From NCBI GenBank assembly GCA_016715425.1, contig JADKAC010000002.1, forward strand, positions 433,501-497,500: DNA of 64,000 nucleotides. The letters are read 5' to 3'. Under the pieces are notes generated by a model. That model was not told the DNA's origin. It made no database searches and saw only the letters and a list, made by a program, of their open reading frames with translations. Both the position numbers and the translations under genes were made by a program. The DNA is from Bacteroidota bacterium. GTDB taxonomy: Bacteria; Bacteroidota; Bacteroidia; Chitinophagales; BACL12. This document shows positions 16,352-25,956 of the stretch, in pieces (within the stretch, counting starts at the first letter, position 1; every line of letters starts with the position of its first letter).

Positions 16352-17989
16352 TTATTTCGAAATGTGGAATTCCACACGACGGTTTGTTTGATGTTCTGCT
16401 TCCTGACGAGCATTAGGTATAAGGTTATTACTTTCACCTTCATACTTCATAATAAATCTGCTTTGATCAATCTTCTTTACAGTTGATAAATAATCAAGAG
16501 CGGCTTTAGCACGTTCTTCAGAAAGTTTTAAGTTGTATGATTCACTTCCACGAGAGTCGGCATGTCCAACTAATTCAACTTTCATTTTAGGATACTGAGC
16601 CATGATATCAGCAACATAAACTAATTGAGGAACTGCATCAGGACGAATCTTGGATTTATCCAAATCAAAGAATATCATTGGTAAATACCAGTTAGTAGCT
16701 GCTGCAGGTTGCTTAGCAAATCTTGCATCAATTAATTCATTTACTCTTTCATCAGTCATGTGAATGTTCTGACAATTTTCAATAGCTAAGTTAGGAGTAG
16801 AGAATGGTTCTGGATCTTCACTGTCAATACAACCATCTTTATCGCTATCAAGAGAAACACCATGAGTATCAACAGGTGTTCCTGCAGGTGTGTTAGGCTC
16901 ACGATCTAAATAATCAATTACGCCATCATCATCTGCATCAGCTAATAAATTAGCAGGATCTATTTCATTTAATTTATTATAAACAAAATTCAAAGGATTC
17001 ACTTCCCAAAGTGGTTGCTGAGATTTACTTCCTAAGTTAAATCCAAGATTAATTGTACTGAAGTGATACATATCATTTGCACCACCAGCTCTTTGACCAT
17101 CAGCAAGATCATCGAAGAAATAACTCATTCTATGTTCTAAACCTAATTCAACTGCACGGCCTAATTTCCAGGAAATACCAGCACCTACAGAAAAGCTTGG
17201 GTTTACTACTTGCGTACCTTCTCCCCAAGTTACTGGATTGGCAACCTCAGCTTGAGTTTCATAATCGCCATCTAAAGCAGCATGTAAATTATCAAGGCGA
17301 TTGCTTTTTCCATCATCGTTGGATAAAGGATTATCACCAATAATAGTAACGAAATCATATTCCGCACCATTGGCATCTTTAGCATCCATCTGAGTTTCAT
17401 AAACGAATAAGCCTAGACCACCAAATCCATAAAGTAAGAATTTAGGAGTGGCGTTATGAAAATTCACATTATTCAAATTGAACATTACATCAAATGAACC
17501 ATGAATAATGGTGGTTTTGTAATTACTAACCCAAGGTAGAGTTGAATAATCTGCACCATCTGAATAATTAGTACCTGGATCTTGGCTTGCAAAAGCACCA
17601 TTTAGTGTTTTATTTTCGCTAATACCTGAATCTTCGTAATCCATACCATAGGCTGTGTTATAGCTGGCATGTAATCTAATAGAAGTTACATATCCTAAAC
17701 CTTTGCGGATGTTTAAACCTGCACCCCAAGCTGGGCTGTGGCTGCTTCCAAATGGATCAGTTCTCACGTCTCCATTTAATTGTGGTACGCCTAAGGCGAT
17801 TCCGATATTCCACTGGTTGCGTGGTTTTGCCGGAAAGGCATAATCCCCTGCAACAAACTGCTCGTGCTGTTCCATACGGCTGTCAGGGATCCACTCTTCA
17901 TTAATAACAGGCTCGATCTGAGCAAAAGCAGAGCCACTTATAAGTAGCAATGCTGCAATGATAAATTTACGGGTAACCATGATTTGCAT
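16352..17989 (-). CDS. OmpA family outer membrane protein with TSP3-type Ca-binding linker
   Basis: I start at 17989 (MQIMVTRKF) or, equally likely, 17980 (MVTRKF); either gives a signal peptide ending GSAFAQ. A frame further upstream to 18052 adds no signal-like sequence. A beta-barrel part is followed by thrombospondin type 3-like acidic repeats (DADDDGVIDYLD, LDSDKDGCIDSEDPEP). The C-terminal OmpA peptidoglycan-binding domain covers the last ~115 residues (FFDLDKSKIRPDA, VELVGHADSRGSESYN, NRRVEFHI). It is an outer membrane-peptidoglycan anchor common in Bacteroidota and ends at the shared terminator. Confidence 0.9.
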   Translation of the reverse strand: MQIMVTRKFIIAALLLISGSAFAQIEPVINEEWIPDSRMEQHEQFVAGDYAFPAKPRNQWNIGIALGVPQLNGDVRTDPFGSSHSPAWGAGLNIRKGLGYVTSIRLHASYNTAYGMDYEDSGISENKTLNGAFASQDPGTNYSDGADYSTLPWVSNYKTTIIHGSFDVMFNLNNVNFHNATPKFLLYGFGGLGLFVYETQMDAKDANGAEYDFVTIIGDNPLSNDDGKSNRLDNLHAALDGDYETQAEVANPVTWGEGTQVVNPSFSVGAGISWKLGRAVELGLEHRMSYFFDDLADGQRAGGANDMYHFSTINLGFNLGSKSQQPLWEVNPLNFVYNKLNEIDPANLLADADDDGVIDYLDREPNTPAGTPVDTHGVSLDSDKDGCIDSEDPEPFSTPNLAIENCQNIHMTDERVNELIDARFAKQPAAATNWYLPMIFFDLDKSKIRPDAVPQLVYVADIMAQYPKMKVELVGHADSRGSESYNLKLSEERAKAALDYLSTVKKIDQSRFIMKYEGESNNLIPNARQEAEHQTNRRVEFHISK

Positions 17990-18221
17990 TTTTGTATTGA
18001 TTTTTTTCTTATAAATAATTGTTCGCAAAAGTAGCTTTAAACTATAAGCCATGCAAGCACTTTCAATAAGATTAATTCACTTTTAAGACTGAATTAAACA
18101 TTTTTTATTTGCAAGCGAAACAAAACTAAGCGCTAAAACTCTTTCAAACAAGAAAATGAACAAGATTTTACACACTATGATGCAACGTTTTTGAAAACCT
18201 TTAACCTCAAAGGTTTGATTA

Positions 18222-20081
18222 CTATCTCAATAATGTAATTGTACCTGATTTTTCTATTTGTACACCGGAGGTTGTTATTACATTTATAATATATATATAG
18301 GAGTCAATTTCTTGAGTTGCTCCATTTTTTGTCCCGTCCCAGCCTCTTGTTATTTCACTTGTAGATAGTATCAATGCTCCCCATCTGTCATATATATCCA
18401 TAGTTCCGGACTCAATAAAATCCATGGAAACATGAAAGTTATCATTCATTCCATCTCCATTTGGTGTAAATACATTGGGCAAAATAAGATCTAGTTCTAC
18501 TATTAAATCCATTACATCGAAACCTATACATCCATTTGGATCTATGACTGATAATAGATAACTGGTGTTTTGCAAAGGTGATGCGATTGGGTTTATGCAA
18601 TCAGTACAGCTTAAACCAATTGTAGGTGTCCAAACTATATTATAAGGAGTGGCAGCATCGGTGCTTGCATTTATTTGTGTTAATCCTCCGTAAGGAATAA
18701 TCAGATTATTACCTGCATCCACAATAACTTCAGGTGGTTGAGTTAATTCAATTTCCAAAGTATCCCAACAGCCTCTTTGATCTTTTACTGTGAAAATATA
18801 ATTGCCGGCAGAAAGATTTATAAAAAGACTATCGGTATAGACATTACCATCCAGAAAAAATATATAAGGAGGTACACCACCGCTAGCATCTAAGAGTATT
18901 TCACCATCAGTACCTTCAAAACAAGTTATATTCTGTGTATCTGCAATTCCTAATTCCAATAATGGTGGATCAGTTAGTTCAAATTCTAAAGTTATTTTAC
19001 ATCCACCTTCTTCCTCCACAATAACAGAATATGTTCCAGGTCCTAATCCACCAATACTATCTGTTGATGCTCCTGTACTCCATGTAAACGTAACAGGATT
19101 AGAATTCCCGGTTACAGTTAGGCTTAACCAACCATCACTTTCTCCATGGCAGGTAATTTCATGGCCCAGATAAACAACATCATATGGAGTGCTTATTCCA
19201 ATTTCAACTGTGTCAGATAGTGTACCTCCATCACAAAAACTTACTTCTGCATAATAGGAAGTGGTAACATCAGGATTTACAACTATAGAATCACCATAAC
19301 CAATTACTGTTGCTGAAGGAAGTTCATACCATGTAATCTGGTCGGGTTTAAATCTCCAACTGTTGTCGGTTGCTGACCAGTCTTCAGCATTTCTATCGGG
19401 TACAGTGTATGCTTCAGTGCCATCTGCATTATGAATTCCTTCTGTAGAAATTCCAAGATCCCATGCTCCACAAACATCCACATCAGTAAGGTGATGTTCT
19501 ACAACATTCGTGGATTCATATAATATTATTTGAAAAGTACCCTCAAAACCGGTACAAGAAAAAAGTGGTACTTCTTCATAGGTGATTACAAATCTGCGGT
19601 AAGGTGCAGTGCCTAGAAGCTCCCGATGAATACAATTAGCACATAATCCTGTATGCCAATCCGTCCAAGCAGGCATTACTGCAGCTTTTGGAACATTCAT
19701 AGCGTTGTCTGGAATCGTCCCATCTGGAGTCCAGTTCGTACTCCAACCTGCTCCGGGCACTACAAAACTTATCCATCCATTAGAGCAGATATAAACCTCA
19801 TCATACACTTCGCCGAAAAAGCAAAAATCAAAACCTATATCATAACCACCCAGATAAGTATCATCTACCATAGTCATACTTGTACCTCCAATAGGTTCGG
19901 GAGCAAATGGAATTTCTTCTACCTCATAAGTTAATGTACCTAATACTCCATCAACTTCAGCATAAAGTGTAACCGGGTCGCCGCTACATATAACCGTATC
20001 CTGATGCACGATTATGGATTGGGCAAAGGTTGAATAGCTTAATAATATAACAACGAATAAAAAAATGAACTTACCATACAT
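18222..20081 (-). CDS. Secreted SprB-repeat protein with gliding-motility-associated C-terminal domain
   Basis: A 619-residue protein with a signal peptide (FLFVVILLSYSTFAQS). Two SprB-type repeats are visible at about residues 300-460, each with a cysteine pair and the pattern ITCHGESDGWLSL ... GLGPGTYSVIVEEEGGC, then ITCFEGTDGEILL ... SAGNYIFTVKDQRGC. The C-terminal ~85 residues (LPNVFTPNGDGMNDNF, YDRWGALI, W-DGTKNG) form the CHU_C/type B T9SS sorting domain. SprB-like adhesins are carried along the cell surface in gliding Bacteroidota. This one is far shorter than SprB itself, so it is a small surface protein of the same architecture. Confidence 0.9.
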   Translation of the reverse strand: MYGKFIFLFVVILLSYSTFAQSIIVHQDTVICSGDPVTLYAEVDGVLGTLTYEVEEIPFAPEPIGGTSMTMVDDTYLGGYDIGFDFCFFGEVYDEVYICSNGWISFVVPGAGWSTNWTPDGTIPDNAMNVPKAAVMPAWTDWHTGLCANCIHRELLGTAPYRRFVITYEEVPLFSCTGFEGTFQIILYESTNVVEHHLTDVDVCGAWDLGISTEGIHNADGTEAYTVPDRNAEDWSATDNSWRFKPDQITWYELPSATVIGYGDSIVVNPDVTTSYYAEVSFCDGGTLSDTVEIGISTPYDVVYLGHEITCHGESDGWLSLTVTGNSNPVTFTWSTGASTDSIGGLGPGTYSVIVEEEGGCKITLEFELTDPPLLELGIADTQNITCFEGTDGEILLDASGGVPPYIFFLDGNVYTDSLFINLSAGNYIFTVKDQRGCWDTLEIELTQPPEVIVDAGNNLIIPYGGLTQINASTDAATPYNIVWTPTIGLSCTDCINPIASPLQNTSYLLSVIDPNGCIGFDVMDLIVELDLILPNVFTPNGDGMNDNFHVSMDFIESGTMDIYDRWGALILSTSEITRGWDGTKNGATQEIDSYIYIINVITTSGVQIEKSGTITLLR

Positions 20082-20153
20082 CTTTTCAAAAATTTCTGAA
20101 TGATAAAGTTAACATTTTTGAAAAACCATTTGTCAGATTGCTTCCATTTTAAC

Positions 20154-20813
20154 TCAGTCTAATGCATTGTTTAGAAACTGAACCAACGGCTGAGCAGTTT
20201 TATAAATATCAGAAAGAGATCGAATAAAATCAGGTTTAGAAATCTCACTATCTTTTAATTGTTTGGTAACAATAAAACTTTTTTGCTTTAGATATTCAAT
20301 CATCGGATTGGTGGGATCATAGCTTTTTGGAATTGTTTTCAATTTAAAATCAGATAATTCGCCAAATGTTTCTTTTAATTTTTTTACATTCAAAATTTTC
20401 TTGAAAGCAATAGAATTATAGTCAATTTCTTGTCGCAACTTTTTTAAATTCGATGCATCGGGAAAATAAGATCCTGCTGCGGCAAAAGAATTTCCTCCCG
20501 GCTGTATTTGCAAATAATATCCTGCATTAATACTGTTCTTCCCGCCTTTATTTATCCATGCACCCATATTTGTTTTATAAGGTGTTTTATCTTTTGAAAA
20601 TCTTACATCTCTGTAAATTCTAAAGATTGCTTTGGATACATCTACATCCTGTAGTGTGTCATCAAACTTCGACATTTCAATTACTAATTCCTCTAAAAAT
20701 TCTTTAAATTGTGCTTGAATAATCTGATACTCCGGTTTATGTTTTTCAAACCATTCTCTGTTATTATTTTCTGATAGTGCTTTTAAAAAGCTAAATATAT
20801 TTTTTGAAATCAT
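20154..20813 (-). CDS. DUF2461 / TIGR02453 family protein
   Basis: A 219-residue soluble protein with the family's N-terminal pattern: FSFLKALSENNNREWFEKHKP, later RIYRDVRFSKDKTPYKTNMG (about residues 68-87) and GYYLQIQPGG. No function is established for this family. It is transcribed away from the ABC-F gene at 20937, the two sharing a 123-nt divergent promoter region. Confidence 0.88.
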   Translation of the reverse strand: MISKNIFSFLKALSENNNREWFEKHKPEYQIIQAQFKEFLEELVIEMSKFDDTLQDVDVSKAIFRIYRDVRFSKDKTPYKTNMGAWINKGGKNSINAGYYLQIQPGGNSFAAAGSYFPDASNLKKLRQEIDYNSIAFKKILNVKKLKETFGELSDFKLKTIPKSYDPTNPMIEYLKQKSFIVTKQLKDSEISKPDFIRSLSDIYKTAQPLVQFLNNALD

Positions 20814-20924
20814 TGCTTAAGAAAGATTCTTTAATGAATAATGTATCCACTCAAATTTAGTAATCATCAATTAATTATTTACCAAAGAAAAATATCTTAT
20901 TAAAAGTATTAACGTGCATCCTTC

Positions 20925-20932
20925 TATCTTTG
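20925..20932 (+). promoter_or_regulatory. -7 promoter box TATCTTTG for ABC-F gene
   Basis: The exact TAnnTTTG match ends 4 nt before the GTG start codon of the ABC-F gene. Transcription would begin at or next to the start codon, giving a leaderless mRNA. No clear TTG -33 element is seen. Confidence 0.6.
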
Positions 20933-20936
20933 CGAC

Positions 20937-22892
20937 GTGATTTCAATACAAAATTTATCGCTTCAATTTGGCGGACAAGTAATAATAGATAGCATTTCAA
21001 TGGCTATGAAACCCGGCGACAGAATAGGGTTAGTAGGAAGAAACGGTGCAGGAAAATCTACAATACTGCGCATTCTTACAGGACTGCAGGAGTATGATTC
21101 GGGCAATGTAGTAATACCACAAGGTGCCACTTTAGGATTCTTACAACAAGAAATTGCCGCTATGAAAGGGCGCAGTGTTTATGAGGAAGCTGCTTCTGCA
21201 TTTAATGAAGCATTGCAAATTGAACAACGCATTGAAGAAATAAACGAACAACTAACAATCGAAACTGATTACACCGGTAAAATTTATAATGATCTGTTGG
21301 ATGAATTGAATGAACTGCATCATCATTTTGAAGTGATGGATGTAGCTACTGTTGAGAAGCAAGTGGAGACAGTACTTAAAGGTTTAGGGTTTGACCGCAA
21401 TGATTTAAGCCGTCCTGTTGAAGAGTTTAGCGGTGGCTGGCAAATGCGTATTGAACTTGCTAAAATTTTATTACGTAAACCTGCGCTTATTTTATTAGAT
21501 GAACCTACAAATCACTTGGATATTGAAAGTATTCAATGGCTGGAAAATTATTTATCTGCTTATCCCGATTCTGTAATTATTGTTTCTCACGATCGCAAGT
21601 TTTTAGATAACGTAACGAATAGAACAATTGAAATAGTAAATAAAAAGATTTATGATTATCCGGTGGCTTATACCCGATTTACTGAATTGAGAAAAGAGCG
21701 TATTGATCAACAACGCAATACTTTAAAAAATCAGGAAAAATATGTGGAGCAAACTGAACAGTTAATTGAAAAATTCAGATACAAAGCATCAAAAGCAAAG
21801 TTTGCACAATCGCTGATTAACAAGTTAGATAAAATGGAGATGACCGAAGTAGATGATGAAGAAACTGCGAGTATAAAATTCAGATTTCCTCAACCACCAA
21901 GATCAGTAAAAAAAGTAATTGAAATCAGTCATCTTACTAAGAAATACGATGTAAAAAATATATTAGAAGATATTTCTATTACTATTGAAAGAGGTGATAA
22001 AATTGCATTTGTTGGAAAAAACGGTGAGGGTAAATCCACCCTATCCCGCATCATTGCAAACAGAGAATCCTACGAAGGCGAAATGGTGATTGGAAGTAAT
22101 GTAGTTACCGGTTATTACGCACAAAATCAGGCGGATTCTTTAGATGGAGATGAAACAGTTTTTGATATTATTGATAAATCAGCAACCGGCGATATACGGA
22201 CAAAGATTCGCAGTCTGTTAGGTACCTTTCTATTTAGTGGAGATGCTATTTATAAAAAAGTAAAAGTGCTGAGTGGTGGTGAAAAATCACGTCTTGCTTT
22301 ATGTAAATTATTGCTGGATGCACAAAATCTTTTAATTCTGGATGAGCCGACAAATCACTTAGATATGCGCTCTAAAGATGTATTGAAAAATGCATTAAAC
22401 ACTTTTGAAGGCACTGTAATTTTAGTTTCGCACGACAGAGATTTTTTACAGGGACTTACCAATCGTGTATTTGAATTTAACAATAAGAAAATAACTGAAT
22501 TTGTTGGTGACATCTACGATTATCTGGATGCAAAAAAAATAGAGAGTCTACAAGAACTTGAAATAAAAGTGGCTGCAAAAAAAACAGAAGCAGTGAAAAT
22601 TCCTGTTGCTCCGAAAGAAAATCAATTTGAAAAAAAAAATAAAACAAAAGAGCTAAAGAAATTTGAGAGAGATGTACAATTATCAGAAGAAAAAATTTCC
22701 GATCTTGAAAAAAAAATAGCCACAATTGAAGAGCAATTGCGTGAACCGGATTTTTATAAAGAACAACAAGGCAATACCACCGTTTTTGATAATTACAATG
22801 CATTGAAAAAACAATTAGCAACTGTAATGACTGAATGGGAATTACATGTGAACTCTCTCGAAAATTTTAAATCTGAAAATCCTGATTTATAA
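20937..22892 (+). CDS. ABC-F family ATP-binding protein (ribosome-associated translation factor)
   Basis: A 651-residue soluble protein with two ABC domains and no membrane helices. Domain 1: Walker A GRNGAGKST (34-42), signature FSGGWQMR, Walker B LILLDEPTNHLD. Domain 2: GKNGEGKST, LSGGEKSR, LLILDEPTNHLD. An arginine/lysine-rich linker lies between them, and a charged coiled-coil C-terminus (residues ~550-651) resembles Uup/YdiF-type proteins. These factors act on ribosomes rather than as transporters. The start is a GTG at 20937, supported by a promoter box only 4 nt upstream. The stop overlaps the start of a tiny membrane-protein gene (TAATG). Confidence 0.92.
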   Translation: MISIQNLSLQFGGQVIIDSISMAMKPGDRIGLVGRNGAGKSTILRILTGLQEYDSGNVVIPQGATLGFLQQEIAAMKGRSVYEEAASAFNEALQIEQRIEEINEQLTIETDYTGKIYNDLLDELNELHHHFEVMDVATVEKQVETVLKGLGFDRNDLSRPVEEFSGGWQMRIELAKILLRKPALILLDEPTNHLDIESIQWLENYLSAYPDSVIIVSHDRKFLDNVTNRTIEIVNKKIYDYPVAYTRFTELRKERIDQQRNTLKNQEKYVEQTEQLIEKFRYKASKAKFAQSLINKLDKMEMTEVDDEETASIKFRFPQPPRSVKKVIEISHLTKKYDVKNILEDISITIERGDKIAFVGKNGEGKSTLSRIIANRESYEGEMVIGSNVVTGYYAQNQADSLDGDETVFDIIDKSATGDIRTKIRSLLGTFLFSGDAIYKKVKVLSGGEKSRLALCKLLLDAQNLLILDEPTNHLDMRSKDVLKNALNTFEGTVILVSHDRDFLQGLTNRVFEFNNKKITEFVGDIYDYLDAKKIESLQELEIKVAAKKTEAVKIPVAPKENQFEKKNKTKELKKFERDVQLSEEKISDLEKKIATIEEQLREPDFYKEQQGNTTVFDNYNALKKQLATVMTEWELHVNSLENFKSENPDL

Positions 22893-23056
22893 TGAATAAT
22901 GGCGACTGGATACAGGTTGGCATTTTATTTCTCATCATCTTAATTATTATAATTCTGATTTATCTGCTGATAATCAAATTATATCTATGGTTTAGTATTG
23001 GTGTGCTGGTAAGTGTTGTAATACTGTACGGTATCACCCGTCGCATTAAACTTTAA
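22892..23056 (+). CDS. Small 54-residue membrane protein
   Basis: A short reading frame begins with an ATG that overlaps the ABC-F stop codon (TAATG) and runs 54 codons to a TAA. After MNNGDWIQVG come two hydrophobic stretches rich in I/L/V, roughly residues 11-30 and 33-48, ending in a basic tail TRRIKL. The tight coupling to the ABC-F gene, the membrane-like composition and the positively charged C-terminus argue for a real gene. I do not recognise a family. It converges with the 37-residue gene on the other strand, sharing 4 nt. Confidence 0.6.
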   Translation: MNNGDWIQVGILFLIILIIIILIYLLIIKLYLWFSIGVLVSVVILYGITRRIKL

Positions 23057-23166
23057 AAACGTGAGAATAAATTAATTACAATAACAATTACTATTGCAAC
23101 CAATCCAAAAAGCATAAGTGTTTTGTTGGACATTTTGTCAAACGGTGATTGCTCTTCTTCTTTCAT
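23053..23166 (-). CDS. Small 37-residue single-pass membrane protein
   Basis: An ATG at 23166 opens 37 codons: a charged start (MKEEEQSPFDKMSNKT), one strongly hydrophobic helix (about residues 17-33) and a basic end SRF. Such short proteins with an acidic N-terminus and one helix are common in Bacteroidota genomes and are usually missed by gene callers. It ends inside the convergent 54-residue gene. No function can be given. Confidence 0.5.
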   Translation of the reverse strand: MKEEEQSPFDKMSNKTLMLFGLVAIVIVIVINLFSRF

Positions 23167-23257
23167 AGATATCAAAGTTAATTAATCCTTAAATGCAATT
23201 CTTCACTTTAATAAAATGAGGCGTTATACCTACCTTTACCAAAATAAAAAAATTACA

Positions 23258-23836
23258 ATGCGTATATTCAATATTATAGTTTTAGTTGCTGTATTAGCCA
23301 TCACTTCTTGCAGCGATTCACAGAAAGCAGGTGATAAAAAAAATAATACAGAAACTGGTGAAAAAGAAAACAGAGTGAGTCCGGCGGAAACTGCTACAGC
23401 AACTATCGGAGAAAATATAGTTACAATTAATTACGGATCACCAAGAGTGAAAGACAGAACAATTTGGGGCGAGCTGGTTCCGTATAATGAAGTTTGGCGT
23501 GCAGGCGCTAATGAAGCAACCACTATTTCCTTTACTCAGGATGTGATGATTAATGGACAATTATTGAAAAAAGATACTTACGCTTTTTTTGCAATCCCAA
23601 CTGCAACAGATTGGACAATTATTTTTAATCTGGATGAAAAGCAATGGGGTGCATTTAAATATAATGAAACAGACGATGCTCTTCGCTTTACTGTTACACC
23701 GGTAATGACAGATGCATTTGCAGAAAATCTCACTTTTAATGTTTCTCCGAATGCAGTAGGTGATGGTGGAATAATTCACTTATCCTGGGAAAAACTTACT
23801 CTACAATTTGAGTTTACAAATATCCCGGAGAAATAA
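23258..23836 (+). CDS. DUF2911 domain lipoprotein
   Basis: I start at the ATG at 23258, because MRIFNIIVLVAVLAITSC is a complete lipoprotein signal with lipobox ITSC; an open frame from 23216 lies over a TACCTTTA promoter-like box. The mature protein (192 residues in total) has the DUF2911 pattern: ITINYGSPRVKDRTIWG, VWRAGANEATTISF, and DWTIIFNLD. DUF2911 proteins are exported beta-sandwich proteins of unknown role, frequent in Bacteroidota. Confidence 0.87.
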   Translation: MRIFNIIVLVAVLAITSCSDSQKAGDKKNNTETGEKENRVSPAETATATIGENIVTINYGSPRVKDRTIWGELVPYNEVWRAGANEATTISFTQDVMINGQLLKKDTYAFFAIPTATDWTIIFNLDEKQWGAFKYNETDDALRFTVTPVMTDAFAENLTFNVSPNAVGDGGIIHLSWEKLTLQFEFTNIPEK

Positions 23837-23841
23837 TTGTT

Positions 23842-24261
23842 TCAGAAGTAATAATACAATTGTACAAAGGCAACTGTGTGCGATGGTGTGCTGACACTAT
23901 CGGTTATAAATCCATGTGCGGGATGAAAACATTTTATCCAGTAATAATCTGCACTGCGATATTCGAATAATGCTACACCTGTTGAATCACTGTATCGAAT
24001 TGCATCGGCAGGACCATCTGTTATAAACTGATCGTAACTGCTGTAAATTTTTACTTCAACATTCGCAATTAAACTATCAGTAAATAAAATGGTATCAAAT
24101 ACATGATGCAGCGTTACTTCAATTGCTCTGTTGTTATTATCATTATTCGGAAATGGTTTTCCATCAGGATCTTTCTCGCAGGATACAACAAATAAAAACA
24201 ATGCAAAATATAGAATTGCACTTGCTAAAGAATTCCATGTTATGTGTTTGATGAAATCCAT
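23842..24261 (-). CDS. Putative lipoprotein of unknown function
   Basis: A 139-residue protein with an N-terminal hydrophobic helix and lipobox LFVVSCEKD (Cys about residue 28). The remainder is a small beta-rich domain (EVTLHHVFDTILFTDSL ... VALFEYRSADYYWIKCFHPAHGF) reminiscent of a carboxypeptidase-regulatory or transthyretin-like fold, but I cannot assign a family. It lies 5 nt from the convergent DUF2911 gene and downstream of glycyl-tRNA synthetase. Confidence 0.7.
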   Translation of the reverse strand: MDFIKHITWNSLASAILYFALFLFVVSCEKDPDGKPFPNNDNNNRAIEVTLHHVFDTILFTDSLIANVEVKIYSSYDQFITDGPADAIRYSDSTGVALFEYRSADYYWIKCFHPAHGFITDSVSTPSHTVAFVQLYYYF

Positions 24262-24314
24262 TTATTAAATTGTTATTGCTGATTTACGACAGCTATTACA
24301 GAAAAATTTTTCTA

Positions 24315-25859
24315 CTACTTAAGTGTTTTTAAAATTTGATTGATATCCACTTTTTCGGAAACTACTTTTTGTACTTCATCAATACTAATTCTTTCTTGTT
24401 GCATACTATCCCGTTCACGAATTGTTACTGTATTATCTTCTAATGTTTGATGATCAACAGTGATACAATATGGTGTGCCGATTGCATCTTGCCGGCGATA
24501 ACGTTTTCCGATTGAATCTTTTTCATCGTATTGACACAGATGATAATACTTTAATGTATTGAAAATTTCCATTGCTTTTTCCGCTAATCCATCTTTTTTC
24601 ATTAATGGTAATACTGCAACTTTTATTGGTGCTAATGAGGCGGGTAGTTTTAATACAGTGCGCACATCATCTTTCACCGCTTCTTCCTGATATGCATTAC
24701 ATAACATCGCAAGAAACATGCGGTCGCAACCAATAGAAGTTTCTACTACATACGGAATATAACTTTGATTTAATTCCGGATCAAAAAACTGCAATTTCTT
24801 TCCTGAAAATTCCTGATGACGACGCAGATCATAATCCGTTCTGCTGTGAATTCCTTCTAATTCTTTAAATCCAAAGGGATATTGAAATTCTATATCCACG
24901 GCAGCATTTGCATAATGCGCAAGATTTTCATGATTCTTAAATTTCAACATTGTCTTATCTGTTCCCAAAGCAAGATGCCATTGCATGCGATTATTTTTCC
25001 AGTACTCATACCATTGCATTTCTTCACCCGGTCTTACAAAAAACTGCATTTCCATTTGTTCAAATTCACGCATACGAAAAATAAATTGTCGTGCAACAAT
25101 TTCATTTCTAAATGCTTTACCAATTTGTGCAATACCAAAAGGAATTTTTTGACGAGTAGTTTTCTGCACATTTAAAAAATTTACAAAAATTCCCTGTGCA
25201 GTTTCCGGACGTAAATAAATTGTATCCGCATCCTGTGCAACACTTCCCATTTTTGTGCTGAACATTAAATTGAATTGACGCACATCTGTCCAGTTGCGTG
25301 AACCGGATTCGGGATCTGCTATTTCGCAATCAATAATTATTTGTTTCAGTTCTTCCAGATTATTTTCACGCATTGCATTAGCGAGCCTGTCAGCAACATT
25401 TTTTTTTCGCTCTGCAATTTCTAATATTCTTGGATTCGTAGAAATAAACATCGCTTCATCAAAACTTTCACCAAATCGTTTAGCTGCTTTTTCAACTTCC
25501 TTTTTTATTTTATCTTCTTGCTTCGCAATATAATCTTCCACTAAATTATCAGCACGATATCTTTTCTTTGAATCTTTATTATCAATCAGCGGATCATTAA
25601 ATGCATCCACATGTCCGGATGCTTTCCATGTAGTGGGATGCATCAGAATTGCAGTATCCAAACCCACAATATTTTCATGCATCTGCACCATTGCTTTCCA
25701 CCAATATTCTTTGATATTATTTTTCAGCATTACACCATAAGGACCGTAATCATAAACAGCACTTAAGCCATCATAAATTTCACTGCTTTGGAAAATATAT
25801 CCATACTCTTTCGCATGACTGATTACTTTCTTGAATTTATCCGCATCATTTATTTGCAT
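24315..25859 (-). CDS. glyQS: Glycine--tRNA ligase (dimeric, single-chain type)
   Basis: The start is the ATG at 25859 (MQINDADKFKKV), giving 514 residues; the frame extends to 25889 but a promoter box at 25864-25871 lies inside that extension. Class II features are visible: EIYDGLSAVYDYGPYG at the N-terminus, motif 2 region FGIAQIGKAFRNEI, and motif 3 as VVETSIGCDRMFLAML. The anticodon-binding domain follows (APIKVAVLPLMKK ... RYRRQDAIGTPYCITVD). It charges tRNA-Gly in the cytoplasm. This is the alpha2 type common to Bacteroidota and eukaryotes, not the alpha2beta2 type. Confidence 0.95.
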   Translation of the reverse strand: MQINDADKFKKVISHAKEYGYIFQSSEIYDGLSAVYDYGPYGVMLKNNIKEYWWKAMVQMHENIVGLDTAILMHPTTWKASGHVDAFNDPLIDNKDSKKRYRADNLVEDYIAKQEDKIKKEVEKAAKRFGESFDEAMFISTNPRILEIAERKKNVADRLANAMRENNLEELKQIIIDCEIADPESGSRNWTDVRQFNLMFSTKMGSVAQDADTIYLRPETAQGIFVNFLNVQKTTRQKIPFGIAQIGKAFRNEIVARQFIFRMREFEQMEMQFFVRPGEEMQWYEYWKNNRMQWHLALGTDKTMLKFKNHENLAHYANAAVDIEFQYPFGFKELEGIHSRTDYDLRRHQEFSGKKLQFFDPELNQSYIPYVVETSIGCDRMFLAMLCNAYQEEAVKDDVRTVLKLPASLAPIKVAVLPLMKKDGLAEKAMEIFNTLKYYHLCQYDEKDSIGKRYRRQDAIGTPYCITVDHQTLEDNTVTIRERDSMQQERISIDEVQKVVSEKVDINQILKTLK

Positions 25860-25863
25860 CTTG

Positions 25864-25871
25864 CAAAGATA
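25864..25871 (-). promoter_or_regulatory. -7 promoter box TATCTTTG for glyQS
   Basis: On the minus strand TATCTTTG ends 4 nt before the start codon at 25859. A TTTG lies upstream at 25887-25890, with a short 15-nt spacing. It supports the 25859 start and predicts a leaderless transcript. Confidence 0.6.
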
Positions 25872-25956
25872 GCAGAGCATGCATAACAAATTTTAACGCT
25901 CTTATTTTTTAAATCTCTTTTTAAGTGCTTACTTTGGATTTATAAATACATGTAAT

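Noticed and set aside
18195..18216. AAACCTTT/AAAGGTTT hairpin after the SprB-like gene as terminator
   Set aside because: Stem is short and AT-rich, and no proper T run follows on the minus strand.
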